Source: JAAYYM01 sp964631375 (GTDB taxonomy: Bacteria > Bacillota > Clostridia > Lachnospirales > Lachnospiraceae). From it: 64,000 nucleotides of DNA. The notes under the pieces are model-generated. The model did not search any database. It saw only the letters and a list, made by a program, of their open reading frames with translations, and was not told the origin of the DNA. The stretch is from assembly GCA_964631375.1 (NCBI GenBank), contig CAZVYQ010000002.1:62001-126000 (forward strand), read 5' to 3'. Of the stretch, positions 45,422-54,566 are shown one piece after another. The stretch's first letter is position 1. Every line of letters starts with the position of its first letter. The translations under genes and the position numbers were made by a program.

Positions 45422-46729
45422 ATGTATATGGGCGGACTGATTGTAAACAAAAGGAATGGAGAAGCTCTGACTCAGGAAGAAATTGATTTCATGATCAATG
45501 GATATGTCAATGGAAGTATACCGGATTATCAGATGGCCGCCATGATGATGGCTATTTATTTCAATGGAATGAATGATGAGGAGACAGTCAATCTTACCAT
45601 GGCAATGGCTAATAGTGGAGACAGATTGGATCTGAGTGCCATTCAAGGGATCAAGGTTGACAAACACTCAACCGGAGGAGTGGGAGATAAGACATCACTT
45701 GTTCTGGGGCCCATGGTTGCTTCATTGGGTGTACCGATTGCAAAAATGAGTGGAAGAGGATTGGGACATACTGGTGGAACAATAGATAAATTAGAAAGTA
45801 TTGAAGGCTTTCAAACTGCTCTGACTACAGAACAGTTTATCAATAATGTCAATCAGGTGAAGTTAGCGATTATGGGACAGACTGCAGATATCGCTCCTGC
45901 AGACAAAATGCTTTATGCATTACGTGATGTGACAGGTACAGTAGATAATATGTCGTTGATAGCGAGCTCCATTATGAGCAAAAAACTTGCAGCTGGTGCT
46001 GATGCCATTGTATTAGATGTGAAGACCGGAAGTGGTGCATTCATGAAGAAATTGAAGGATTCCATAGATCTTGCCGAGAAAATGGTGCAGATTGGAAATG
46101 CCGCCGGGCGAAGAACGATTGCGGTAATTTCAGATATGGATCAACCACTTGGTTATGCTGTTGGCAATGCACTTGAAGTGAAAGAAGCAATTGAAACATT
46201 GAATGGAAAAGGACCAAAGGATCTTGAAGAATTATGTATCACACTCGGAACACAGATGTTGCTGTGTGCAGGTTTGATCAATGAAAGAGAAGAAGGACGT
46301 AAGAAATTGAAACAAAGCATCACAGACGGTTCTGCACTTAAAAAATTTGCAGAGTTTGTTCATATGCAGGGCGGAAATGAGGATTGTATTTATCATCCGG
46401 AAAAACTTCCGAAGGCTAAGATGAAAAGAGAAATCTTAGCAGTTGAAACCGGCTATGTAAAAAAGATTATATGTGATGAGATTGGAATTGCATCTCTATT
46501 ACTCGGTGGTGGAAGAAGAAAGAAAGAGGATTCTATTGATCTTTCTGTAGGCATTATTCTCAATAAAAAGGTAGGAGCATATGTACAGACAGGAGATGTA
46601 CTTGCAACTGTCTATGCGAATGATGAGAGCAAGCTTGAAGAAGCGTATAAACGTGTATTAGATGCTTATTTCTTTTCCTCCAGTGCTGTGAAAAAGAAGC
46701 CTTTTATCAAAAAAATCATTACGGAATAG
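45422..46729 (+). CDS. pdp: Pyrimidine-nucleoside phosphorylase
   Basis: Phosphorolysis of thymidine and uridine. The 435-residue length is normal. The signature VDKHSTGGVGDKTSLVL and KMSGRGLGHTGGTIDKLESI are intact, along with DVKTGSGAFMK and the C-terminal PYNP domain (KKVGAYVQTGDVLATVYAN). AAAGGGGT precedes the ATG. Thymidine-specific DeoA is the near alternative; the length and the opening sequence favour the PDP/PyNP form. It complements the cdd salvage step at the start of the window. Confidence 0.93.
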   Translation: MYMGGLIVNKRNGEALTQEEIDFMINGYVNGSIPDYQMAAMMMAIYFNGMNDEETVNLTMAMANSGDRLDLSAIQGIKVDKHSTGGVGDKTSLVLGPMVASLGVPIAKMSGRGLGHTGGTIDKLESIEGFQTALTTEQFINNVNQVKLAIMGQTADIAPADKMLYALRDVTGTVDNMSLIASSIMSKKLAAGADAIVLDVKTGSGAFMKKLKDSIDLAEKMVQIGNAAGRRTIAVISDMDQPLGYAVGNALEVKEAIETLNGKGPKDLEELCITLGTQMLLCAGLINEREEGRKKLKQSITDGSALKKFAEFVHMQGGNEDCIYHPEKLPKAKMKREILAVETGYVKKIICDEIGIASLLLGGGRRKKEDSIDLSVGIILNKKVGAYVQTGDVLATVYANDESKLEEAYKRVLDAYFFSSSAVKKKPFIKKIITE

Positions 46730-46757
46730 TACAAACCAACTATGCATATAGTTTCAT

Positions 46758-47060
46758 ATGTATAGAAAAAAAGATAAAAACAACCCACAAAATCATGATA
46801 TCAAAACAAATATGGTGGAAACATTGCACCTTCCTAAGGATTATGTGCTTGGTTCCGCCATAGTCACAATTATGGGAAATTGTGAACTTTTGATAGAAAA
46901 TTATAAAGGAATACTGGAGTATACATCGGAGGTTTTGATCGTACAGACAAAGACCTGTCAGATTCACGTGCGAGGAGATAATCTTCTGATCAATTATTAT
47001 ACAAATGAAGAAATGAAAATTACAGGATGCATAAGAGAATTACAATATCTTGCAGAGTAA
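46758..47060 (+). CDS. yqfC: YqfC-family protein
   Basis: A 100-residue protein of the YabP/YqfC family, which in Bacillus and Clostridia is expressed in sporulation. The core LPKDYVLGSAIVTIMGNCELLIENYKGILEY and the end FSDEE-like NYYTNEEMKITGCI are recognisable. No ribosome site precedes the chosen ATG; an AACTAT/ATAGTT hairpin lies directly upstream, so either the start is wrong or initiation is unusual. yqfD follows at 17 bases, as in spore formers. Confidence 0.78.
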   Translation: MYRKKDKNNPQNHDIKTNMVETLHLPKDYVLGSAIVTIMGNCELLIENYKGILEYTSEVLIVQTKTCQIHVRGDNLLINYYTNEEMKITGCIRELQYLAE

Positions 47061-47076
47061 ATGAGGAGGCGTCCTG

Positions 47077-48288
47077 TTGATTGTTAGTCTATTCAAGTGT
47101 TTACGTGGATATGTACGAATCAGAATTTTGGGATTTTCGCCCGAACGATTTATGAATCTTTGCTGTAATAGAGGAATTATGCTCTGGGACGTCATTAAGC
47201 AAAATGATGATTATGAAATGTTTATATCTGTCAAAGATTTTTTCAAGATCGCTCCGATTTTAAGAAAAACAAAAACAAAAGCAATTGTACTGGAACGATG
47301 TGGTTTTCCTTTCTTTATACATAGATATCAAAAAAGAAAATTATTTTTATTTGGCATATTATTTTGCTTGATCTTTTTACTGGCTATGTCCATGTTTATC
47401 TGGGAAATCAGAATCGATGGAAATTCGTACAGAACTGACGATGTCATTAGGGATTATCTGAGAGAGTCCGGGATTGTCCCCGGAATACTAAAAAATAAGG
47501 TGGATTGTGAAGCAATTGAAAAGGGGTTGCGGCAGAATTTTGATGATATAACCTGGACATCTGCAAAAATAGACGGAACCTGTCTTGAACTTCTAATCAA
47601 GGAAAACGATGTACCGGATATTAAAGATAAGAAACAAAGTCCCTGTGATCTGGTTGCAGACAGAGGCGGTACAATTATTGAAATCATTACCAGAAGCGGC
47701 GTTCCTGTGTGTTCTAAAGGTATGACTGTCAAACAGGGAGAGATTCTTGTTTCCGGTATTATTCCGATTCAAAATGACAGTGGTGAGATCTGTGATTATC
47801 AATATGTATCTGCAGATGCAGATATCCTAATGAGAACAAGCTATTCGTACAATGATTCATTTCCAATGAGAAATATTTTTCATATTTATACCGGAAGAGA
47901 AAAAAGAAGTCTGTCAGTCTCGTTTGGAAATGATTATATAGTAGCCAAATCTCCATTTGTACAGTTTACTTTATCTGATTACTATACTACGATAGATAAA
48001 ATGAATATTTTTAAGGATTTTAGTATTCCTGTTTTCATTGAAGTAAAACATGAGCGAGAATACTATGAAGCAAGTATTCATTATGAGGAGCAGGATGCGA
48101 TACGAATTGCCAGAAATAAACTACAGAATTATTGTGATGATTTAGAAGAAAAAGGGGTACAAATAATCACAAATAGTGTTAAAATAGATTTTGTGAATCA
48201 GTCATGCAGGTCCCACGGCAATCTTGTTGTTCTTGAAAAGGCCGGAAGCAGGCGTGCAGTTTCCCTTCATACGGAGGATACCCAGTGA
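47077..48288 (+). CDS. yqfD: Sporulation protein YqfD
   Basis: A 403-residue membrane protein of the YqfD family. Its N-terminal region contains GYVRIRILGFSPERFMNLC, then a membrane helix (about 90-110), a FtsQ/POTRA-like beta domain (IRIDGNSYRTDDVIRDYLRESGI) and a conserved VADRGGTIIEIITRSGVPVCSKGMTV. The start codon is TTG at 47077 with GAGGAGG 7 bases before it. Its stop overlaps the phoH GTG (GTGA). It is presumably spore-envelope related, by homology. Confidence 0.88.
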   Translation: MIVSLFKCLRGYVRIRILGFSPERFMNLCCNRGIMLWDVIKQNDDYEMFISVKDFFKIAPILRKTKTKAIVLERCGFPFFIHRYQKRKLFLFGILFCLIFLLAMSMFIWEIRIDGNSYRTDDVIRDYLRESGIVPGILKNKVDCEAIEKGLRQNFDDITWTSAKIDGTCLELLIKENDVPDIKDKKQSPCDLVADRGGTIIEIITRSGVPVCSKGMTVKQGEILVSGIIPIQNDSGEICDYQYVSADADILMRTSYSYNDSFPMRNIFHIYTGREKRSLSVSFGNDYIVAKSPFVQFTLSDYYTTIDKMNIFKDFSIPVFIEVKHEREYYEASIHYEEQDAIRIARNKLQNYCDDLEEKGVQIITNSVKIDFVNQSCRSHGNLVVLEKAGSRRAVSLHTEDTQ

Positions 48289-49292
48289 GTATTTCAGAAG
48301 TTTATATCGAAATACCTTCCAAGGATATTGGAAATGTATTTGGTCATATGGATGGCCATGTAAAAAAAATAGAACGTACCTTTCAGGTATCACTTATTGA
48401 ACGAGATGGTAAAGTAAAGCTTGTGGGTGATGAAAGCAATATCCGTAAAGCCGGTAGTGTATTAAAGCAGCTTTGCATATTATCTGAACGCGGTAATCAG
48501 ATTAATGAACAAAATGTGGATTATACCATCGCAATGTCTATGGAAGATAACGATACTGCTGTTGTGGAAATTGATCAGGATCTAATCTGTCATACCACAG
48601 GTGGTAAACCAATTAAGCCCAAAACTTTAGGACAAAAGAAATATATTGATGCAATCAGAAAAAGTATGATTGTATTTGGAATCGGACCGGCAGGTACGGG
48701 AAAGACCTATCTTGCCATGGCCATGGCAATTACAGCATTCAAAAATGAAGAGGTGGGTCGTATTATATTAACAAGACCCGCGATTGAAGCCGGTGAGAAG
48801 CTTGGGTTTCTTCCAGGAGACCTGCAAAGTAAAGTGGATCCATATCTGAGACCGTTATATGACGCTTTATATCAGATCATGGGGCCGGAAAGCTTTCAAA
48901 AAAATATGGAAAAGGGATTGATAGAAGTTGCTCCCTTAGCCTATATGCGAGGACGCACGCTCGATAATGCATATATCATTTTAGATGAGGCACAAAACAC
49001 GACGCCTGCACAGATGAAGATGTTTTTGACAAGAATTGGATTTGGCTCAAAGGTGATCATCACCGGTGATGTAACGCAAAAGGATCTTGCTCCGGGAACT
49101 ACATCAGGTTTAGATATTGCAATTAAGGTTCTTAATAAGTTAGATGATATTTCATTCTGCTATCTGACAAGCAAGGATGTGGTTCGGCACCCGCTGGTAC
49201 AGAAAATTGTAAAGGCATATGAAAATTACGAAAATAAGGAACATGATACCAACAGGAAGAGAAAGCCTGTCAGAGGACAAAAGAAATTATGA
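48285..49292 (+). CDS. phoH: PhoH family ATPase/RNA helicase-like protein
   Basis: A 335-residue PhoH (YbeZ) protein. An N-terminal KH-like region leads to the P-loop GIGPAGTGKTYLAMAMA (Walker A 134-141), TRPAIEAGEKLGFLPGDL, Walker B AYIILDEAQNT and TGDVTQKDL. It starts at GTG 48285, overlapping the yqfD stop, with GGAGG upstream. Together with ybeY further down it belongs to the ribosome/RNA quality module conserved in most bacteria. The basic C-terminus (KRKPVRGQKKL) may bind RNA. Confidence 0.95.
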   Translation: MSISEVYIEIPSKDIGNVFGHMDGHVKKIERTFQVSLIERDGKVKLVGDESNIRKAGSVLKQLCILSERGNQINEQNVDYTIAMSMEDNDTAVVEIDQDLICHTTGGKPIKPKTLGQKKYIDAIRKSMIVFGIGPAGTGKTYLAMAMAITAFKNEEVGRIILTRPAIEAGEKLGFLPGDLQSKVDPYLRPLYDALYQIMGPESFQKNMEKGLIEVAPLAYMRGRTLDNAYIILDEAQNTTPAQMKMFLTRIGFGSKVIITGDVTQKDLAPGTTSGLDIAIKVLNKLDDISFCYLTSKDVVRHPLVQKIVKAYENYENKEHDTNRKRKPVRGQKKL

Positions 49293-50506
49293 AATTTGAT
49301 CACAACAAATTGTTATATACCTGCTTTCTATTTTTCTTTACTTTAACCGCTGTAGGATTAGGCTCGATACTCTCAGATTATGATGGCTCAATATTGATTA
49401 GAAATATCATAATTTGTTGCATTAGCATGGGAGTTGTTCTTGTTGTAATCATACAGTCTATTTTGCATGGAGAATTTGACTCCGGTAATCAATTTCAATC
49501 AAAAAGATTAATCATTACCTATATGATTTGTATTACTCTGGTTCTGATTCTTGCAGTATTATCACCCGATAGATTGCCGGATGAGATTCTTTTTTTGTTT
49601 CCCTTTCTTGCAATATCTGTTTTATTTACATTGTTTTCATGTTTTTCTGTTGGATATATACTATATATTCATTTGATGGTGTTTACAGTACTGTTATATA
49701 CCTCCGATATGGAATGGACAATGAACACAATGCTCTTATTCCTGCTATCGGGACTGATTGGCTGTGTTTTGGTCAGAAGTTCCAAAAAAACATATCCCAT
49801 ATGGAGAATGACCGGTATCATGATCGGACAGTATATAGTGATGTTTTTTGCTTTTATCCTATTGAATTCAAAGGACATCATCAGAATGTTGATATGGCTT
49901 GGATTCAGTATTATGATTCAAGCACTTTTTCTCATCGCAATACTGTATATCACCGAAAAAAATCTTGTCTGTAGGTACGCTCATCAATATGAGCAACTAA
50001 ATCAGTCTGAGCATGAACTGTTGATGCGACTCAAAGAGAAGGATCAAGATGCTTATCTGCATGCTGTACATACTGCATATCTATGTGAGAAGGCGGCGAC
50101 TTGTCTGGAACTAGATGCACAGCTCTCTAAAGCGGGAGGATATTATCATAAGATTGGTATCATACATGCAAAGGATTATTATGAAAAAAGTATTGAAATC
50201 GGAAAAGAATATCAGTTTCCACAGCCTTTGATGGATCTGATTGATCAGTGCTCAGATAAACAGGATCAACCAAAACAGAAAGAAGCAATTATTGTACTTA
50301 TGTCAGAATTGATTGTTAAAACAATCACGTATATGTATCATAAAGACCCAGAACAGAAAATAAATTATCAGAAGATCATTCAGGCTGTTTTTCAAAAACA
50401 GATAGAAGAGGGCTTTTTACAGAAGTCTAATATGACGTTAAATGAGTTATTTAAGTTAAAAGAATACTATCAATCGGAGGATCTTTACTATGACTTTTTA
50501 CGTTGA
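49289..50506 (+). CDS. Truncated PgpH-like membrane protein with degenerate HD domain
   Basis: This 405-residue protein occupies the slot between phoH and ybeY where Firmicutes carry PgpH, the c-di-AMP phosphodiesterase (usually 700 or more residues). It has seven or eight membrane helices (about 8-222) and a soluble C-terminus. The extracellular 7TMR-HDED domain is missing. The HD metal site is lost: the YYHD motif reads YYHK (285-288), the EQHHG motif reads DQCSD (319-323), and the SHV..G segment is absent. H258 remains. Overlaps with phoH (4 bases) and ybeY (17 bases) show the operon is maintained. A catalytic role is unlikely; scaffolding or sensing is possible. Confidence 0.78.
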   Translation: MKFDHNKLLYTCFLFFFTLTAVGLGSILSDYDGSILIRNIIICCISMGVVLVVIIQSILHGEFDSGNQFQSKRLIITYMICITLVLILAVLSPDRLPDEILFLFPFLAISVLFTLFSCFSVGYILYIHLMVFTVLLYTSDMEWTMNTMLLFLLSGLIGCVLVRSSKKTYPIWRMTGIMIGQYIVMFFAFILLNSKDIIRMLIWLGFSIMIQALFLIAILYITEKNLVCRYAHQYEQLNQSEHELLMRLKEKDQDAYLHAVHTAYLCEKAATCLELDAQLSKAGGYYHKIGIIHAKDYYEKSIEIGKEYQFPQPLMDLIDQCSDKQDQPKQKEAIIVLMSELIVKTITYMYHKDPEQKINYQKIIQAVFQKQIEEGFLQKSNMTLNELFKLKEYYQSEDLYYDFLR

Positions 50507-50987
50507 AAATGAATCTGGTACAGATTTTGATTTCGACATTGAAAAACAGTTTCAGTTAGTGGCACAAGCAGTCTTGGACTCGGAATGCTGCCCATATGAA
50601 ACTGAAATCAACTTGATTATCACAGATGGTGATACAATCAGAAAATTAAATCAGGAAAACAGAAGTATTGATCGTGTGACGGATGTACTTTCGTTTCCGC
50701 TTGCGGATTATGACACACCGGGCGATTTTTCTGTACTGGAATTGAGAGAAGAGGACTATTTCAATCCTGAGTCAGGAGAACTTATGTTGGGCGATATTGT
50801 GATTTGTGCTGAAAAGGTATTGAGTCAGGCAAAGGAATATGGGCATTCAATAATCAGAGAATTTTCTTTTCTTATTGCACATAGTGTGTTACACTTATGT
50901 GGATATGACCATATTTCACATGATGATGCAGAGGTTATGGAAGACAAACAAAAAACAATCATGAGCGTTCTGGGAATTGAACGTTAA
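50490..50987 (+). CDS. ybeY: Endoribonuclease YbeY (rRNA maturation factor)
   Basis: A 165-residue metalloprotein needed for 16S rRNA 3'-end maturation and ribosome quality control. The zinc motif HSVLHLCGYDH is complete, preceded by DVLSFPL and LGDIVICAEKV. It overlaps the upstream gene by 17 bases; the ribosome site CGGAGG lies inside that gene. Confidence 0.96.
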   Translation: MTFYVENESGTDFDFDIEKQFQLVAQAVLDSECCPYETEINLIITDGDTIRKLNQENRSIDRVTDVLSFPLADYDTPGDFSVLELREEDYFNPESGELMLGDIVICAEKVLSQAKEYGHSIIREFSFLIAHSVLHLCGYDHISHDDAEVMEDKQKTIMSVLGIER

Positions 50988-51013
50988 AGAATTTGAAAAG
51001 AGGTACTAAATTT

Positions 51014-52168
51014 ATGAAAAAGATAAATCTGATGTTATTTCTACTTGTTAGTGCAGCAGCTGTTTTCCTTTTTGGATGTAATAAAACGAAAGCGCCGGAT
51101 GAATCGAATCAGTCACCGGAAACTCAAACAAGTGAGATAACCCCCACCAAAGCACCCGAGGGAGAATCAGAAGATAAAGAGGATGAAATAAGAAGTTATT
51201 TAACAGGAAAGGTTACAGATCCAGCAATTGCCAGAAGAAGACCGGTAGCAATTATGTTAAACAATTTGGAAGCTGCACAGCCTATGTGCGGAATCTCACG
51301 CGCTGATGTTGTATATGAATGTGTCGTTGAGGGTTCTATTACCAGATTGATGGGGATTTTTGAAAACTATGATGATCTGGAGAAGATAGGCTCTGTCAGA
51401 AGCTGTAGAAGTTATTTTGTGTACTGTGCACTGGAGTTTGATGCAATCTATGCTCATTATGGACAGGCTGCTTATGCTGTTGAACTTTTGGATGCCGATT
51501 ATGTTGATAATCTCAGTGGACTATCTGAGATTGGAAGCACGGTATTTTACAGAACACCTGACAGACAGGCACCTCATAATGCCTATGCAAGTGCAGAAGG
51601 TATTAAAGCCGGAATTAAGAAAATGGGTTACGATGAAAACTATAGGGCTTCTTATAAGGGTAAGTTTTTATTTGCTGAGGACGGAAAAGAAAACACCAAC
51701 GAGGATGGAGCCAATGCAACCTATGTTGCTCCCGGTTATCTGATCAATCAACCATGGTTTGAATATAATGAACAGGACAAAAAATATTACAGATTCCAGT
51801 ATGGCGGTCCGCAGATCGATGAAATGCTTACTGAACAGAATGAAAAGACTAACGATCAGAAAGAAAAAGTGAATGAACAGATTTCTTATGATAATATTGT
51901 TCTTCAGTATTGCAAATGGGTTCAGTTGGATAAGAACGATTATCTGGCCTTTGACTGTCATTCCGGTGGGGCTATGAAATATATCACAGAAGGGAAAGTG
52001 GTAGATGGCTTCTGGAGCAGAACCGTAGAGGATGAATCCTGCGGCAATCATGATGAGGGTGTTACAAGATATTATGACAGCACTGGAAAGGAAATCGTAT
52101 TTAATCAAGGAAAGACATGGATCTGTATGATTCAGGATACTAAGGCTGATAAGGTTGAGATCAAGTAA
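51014..52168 (+). CDS. DUF3048 (YerB-like) lipoprotein
   Basis: A 384-residue lipoprotein: signal peptide with lipobox VFLFGC, a Thr/Glu/Pro-rich linker, then the DUF3048 domain (RRPVAIMLNNLEAAQPMCGISRADVVYE..VEGSITRLMGIFENY, IGSVRSCR). The function is unknown in the family. I chose the ATG at 51014, after AAAAGAGG, rather than 50993. A hydrophilic insert rich in Glu, Asn and Lys (about 275-292) interrupts the domain. It lies in the middle of an envelope-related block. Confidence 0.85.
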   Translation: MKKINLMLFLLVSAAAVFLFGCNKTKAPDESNQSPETQTSEITPTKAPEGESEDKEDEIRSYLTGKVTDPAIARRRPVAIMLNNLEAAQPMCGISRADVVYECVVEGSITRLMGIFENYDDLEKIGSVRSCRSYFVYCALEFDAIYAHYGQAAYAVELLDADYVDNLSGLSEIGSTVFYRTPDRQAPHNAYASAEGIKAGIKKMGYDENYRASYKGKFLFAEDGKENTNEDGANATYVAPGYLINQPWFEYNEQDKKYYRFQYGGPQIDEMLTEQNEKTNDQKEKVNEQISYDNIVLQYCKWVQLDKNDYLAFDCHSGGAMKYITEGKVVDGFWSRTVEDESCGNHDEGVTRYYDSTGKEIVFNQGKTWICMIQDTKADKVEIK

Positions 52169-52192
52169 TCATCATATCCGGGAAAGCATACA

Positions 52193-53842
52193 ATGGGAAG
52201 TCAGGGAAAATCAAAAAGATCTAATTTCATAGTTCAAGGCGGTATTCTGGCTACAGCAGGGATCATCTCCAGATTGATCGGTTTACTGTATAGAGTACCT
52301 TTGACGAATATTATCGGTGATGAAGGTAACGGTTTATATGCCGCTGCCTTTCAGATTTACTCCATCATGCTTCTGATCTCATCCTATTCTCTACCGTTAG
52401 CGGTATCAAAACTCGTTTCTTCCCGAGTCGGAAAAGGACAGTACAGAAATGCGAGAAAGATATTCAGAGGATCACTGTTATTTGCATTGATATCAGGCGG
52501 TATTGTTGCATTAACGGTTTTTTTTGGTGCAGATTTTTTCGCAGGAACATTGATGACAGAGCCCAAAAGTGCAATAGCACTAAGGGTTTTGGGTCCAACT
52601 CTGTTGATTGTAGCTCTAATGGGGGTCGTGAGAGGATATTTTCAAGGTATGGGAACAATGATGCCTACAGCGATTTCCCAGATTTTAGAACAGATCGTTA
52701 ATGCAGTGATGTCAATTATTGCAGCAACTTATTTATTTGCATATGGTACAAAGGTGGCTGCTTTATTGAGAAATGATTCCTTTGCTTCTGCCTATGGAGC
52801 TGCAGGCGGTACTTTTGGTACTGGTGCCGGTGCTCTGGTGGGATTGTTATTTTTATTACTTGTACTACTGAGCCAGAACAAGGTGTTAAAGAGACAGCTT
52901 AATAAAGATTCCTCCAGATATATGGAATCCTACGGACAAATTATCAGAGTGTTGTTGCTTACGATTCTGCCCGTTATCATGAGTGCGGCAATCTATAATA
53001 TCAGCGATCCACTTGATCAGAGTATCTTTAATTATATCATGACAAAAAACGGCATGGGTGACATCCAGACCTCCTATTGGGGAATGTTTTCAGGTAAGTA
53101 CAGAGTATTGACAAATGTACCGATCGCTTTGGCAAGTGCGATCAGTGCCTCCATGATGCCGACCTTGACACAGTGTATGGAAATGCGCGAGTTCCGAGCT
53201 GCCAAACATAAAGTCAGTACGGCGACAAGATTTACAATGATATTGGCTATTCCGTGTGCTGTCGGACTTAGTGTGCTTGGAAAGCCAATCCTCACGATGT
53301 TATTTACAGGAGAGATTGATATTCCATCGAGACTACTACAGATCGGCTCTGTATCTGTTGTTTTGTATTCATTATCTACACTGACCAATGGTGTACTACA
53401 GGGAATCAATAAAATGAATCTTCCGGTCAGAAACGCTGCAATCGCCCTTGTCATTCACCTGATTTCACTGTATGTAATGCTTGAGCATTTTAATCTGAAG
53501 TTGTATGCAGTTGTATTTTCCTGTATCATTTTTGCTTTGACGATGTGTATCTTAAATGGGTTATCCATTAGAAAGCACCTTCACTATACACAGGAAATGA
53601 AGAGAACTTTTCTGATTCCTGTCATTTCTGCCGCTTTTATGGGAGCAATATGTTGGTTGTGTAATTTCCTGTTCAGTATGTTTTTATCAATTGTTCCGTC
53701 CACGTTATTATCGATATTGATCGGAGCAATTGTATATTTTGTGATTTTGATTGCACTCAAGGGCATTAAAGAGTCTGAATTACAAAACATTCCTATGGGA
53801 GGAGTCGTAATCGCAGCAGCAAGGTTTTTAAGAATCATGTAA
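52193..53842 (+). CDS. Polysaccharide-export/flippase-type MOP transporter (SpoVB/MurJ-like)
   Basis: A 549-residue membrane protein with about 14 helices of the MOP (MATE/polysaccharide) superfamily. FIVQGGILATAGIISRLIGLLYRVPLTNIIGDEGNGLYAAAFQIY is the SpoVB/YtgP/MurJ-type N-terminus. VRGYFQGMGTMMPTAISQILEQ and LQGINKMNLP are further family marks. It probably flips lipid II or another lipid-linked sugar. The pairing with the neighbouring DUF3048 and BofC-like genes suggests envelope or spore-cortex assembly; SpoVB and vegetative YtgP cannot be told apart from sequence. Confidence 0.85.
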   Translation: MGSQGKSKRSNFIVQGGILATAGIISRLIGLLYRVPLTNIIGDEGNGLYAAAFQIYSIMLLISSYSLPLAVSKLVSSRVGKGQYRNARKIFRGSLLFALISGGIVALTVFFGADFFAGTLMTEPKSAIALRVLGPTLLIVALMGVVRGYFQGMGTMMPTAISQILEQIVNAVMSIIAATYLFAYGTKVAALLRNDSFASAYGAAGGTFGTGAGALVGLLFLLLVLLSQNKVLKRQLNKDSSRYMESYGQIIRVLLLTILPVIMSAAIYNISDPLDQSIFNYIMTKNGMGDIQTSYWGMFSGKYRVLTNVPIALASAISASMMPTLTQCMEMREFRAAKHKVSTATRFTMILAIPCAVGLSVLGKPILTMLFTGEIDIPSRLLQIGSVSVVLYSLSTLTNGVLQGINKMNLPVRNAAIALVIHLISLYVMLEHFNLKLYAVVFSCIIFALTMCILNGLSIRKHLHYTQEMKRTFLIPVISAAFMGAICWLCNFLFSMFLSIVPSTLLSILIGAIVYFVILIALKGIKESELQNIPMGGVVIAAARFLRIM

Positions 53843-53901
53843 ACTGCATATTATTTCAAAAAAAGTTGATACTAAGTATATAAATCGAAAGGTGGAAAAC
53901 C

Positions 53902-54522
53902 ATGAGAAAGGTATATTTAGTCAGCTTTTTTCTTTGTGTGATCACATTAGGACTTGTCTATTTCAGTGCATATTTCTATTCAGTTTATTTTCTGAAGTCG
54001 GATATCACACCGATAGAAACAGAAGTGATCAGTGAAGATGAACATTCAGAGGCAGTTTTGGTTGATACAAATGATGTTCCGAGTATAAAAATTCATACGG
54101 ATTATGTGGTGGAGAATTATAATCTGAATGATTATACACTTTCTATTGCAGAAGAAGAACTTCCGTTAGAATATGTCGGTTTGACAAGAGAAGAATTGAT
54201 TGCAGTGATCTCAGACTACAGTAATTATCCTTCGGATGAAGATATTTCTGCCGGATTTGATTCTATGCAGTTGATCTCTTTTTCAGAGGACAAGGTCATT
54301 GTCAGAAAAAATATGAAGCCTGTCATCGTACCGGAGCATTTTTATCTAATGGCAGAAAATCATTATGTTTCTGTATACTATGAGGATCGCAGCACAATTT
54401 ATATGTATACAGGAATTGCGATGGATTCTCTTCCTGAATCAGTCAGACGTGAGATCATAGGCGGTAAATATATTTCAAATATTCATGAATTGTATAATTT
54501 TCTGGAAACCTATTCAAGCTAA
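53902..54522 (+). CDS. BofC-like membrane protein
   Basis: A 206-residue protein with one N-terminal membrane helix (about 4-27) and an extracytoplasmic domain. The C-terminal portion, from EHFYLMAENHYVSVYY through LPESVRREIIGG to ELYNFLETYSS, resembles the BofC C-terminal domain, which ends the same way. In Bacillus BofC restrains a signalling protease for sigma-K. Whether this protein has that role in Clostridia is unclear. AAAGGTGG precedes the ATG. Confidence 0.65.
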   Translation: MRKVYLVSFFLCVITLGLVYFSAYFYSVYFLKSDITPIETEVISEDEHSEAVLVDTNDVPSIKIHTDYVVENYNLNDYTLSIAEEELPLEYVGLTREELIAVISDYSNYPSDEDISAGFDSMQLISFSEDKVIVRKNMKPVIVPEHFYLMAENHYVSVYYEDRSTIYMYTGIAMDSLPESVRREIIGGKYISNIHELYNFLETYSS

Positions 54523-54566
54523 TGTGAGAATAATAATGACATGACGAAAGACAAGAAGGAATCATT

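Noticed and set aside
51668..52108. 146-codon minus-strand frame inside the DUF3048 gene
   Set aside because: It lies wholly within a well-supported lipoprotein gene and has no initiation site.
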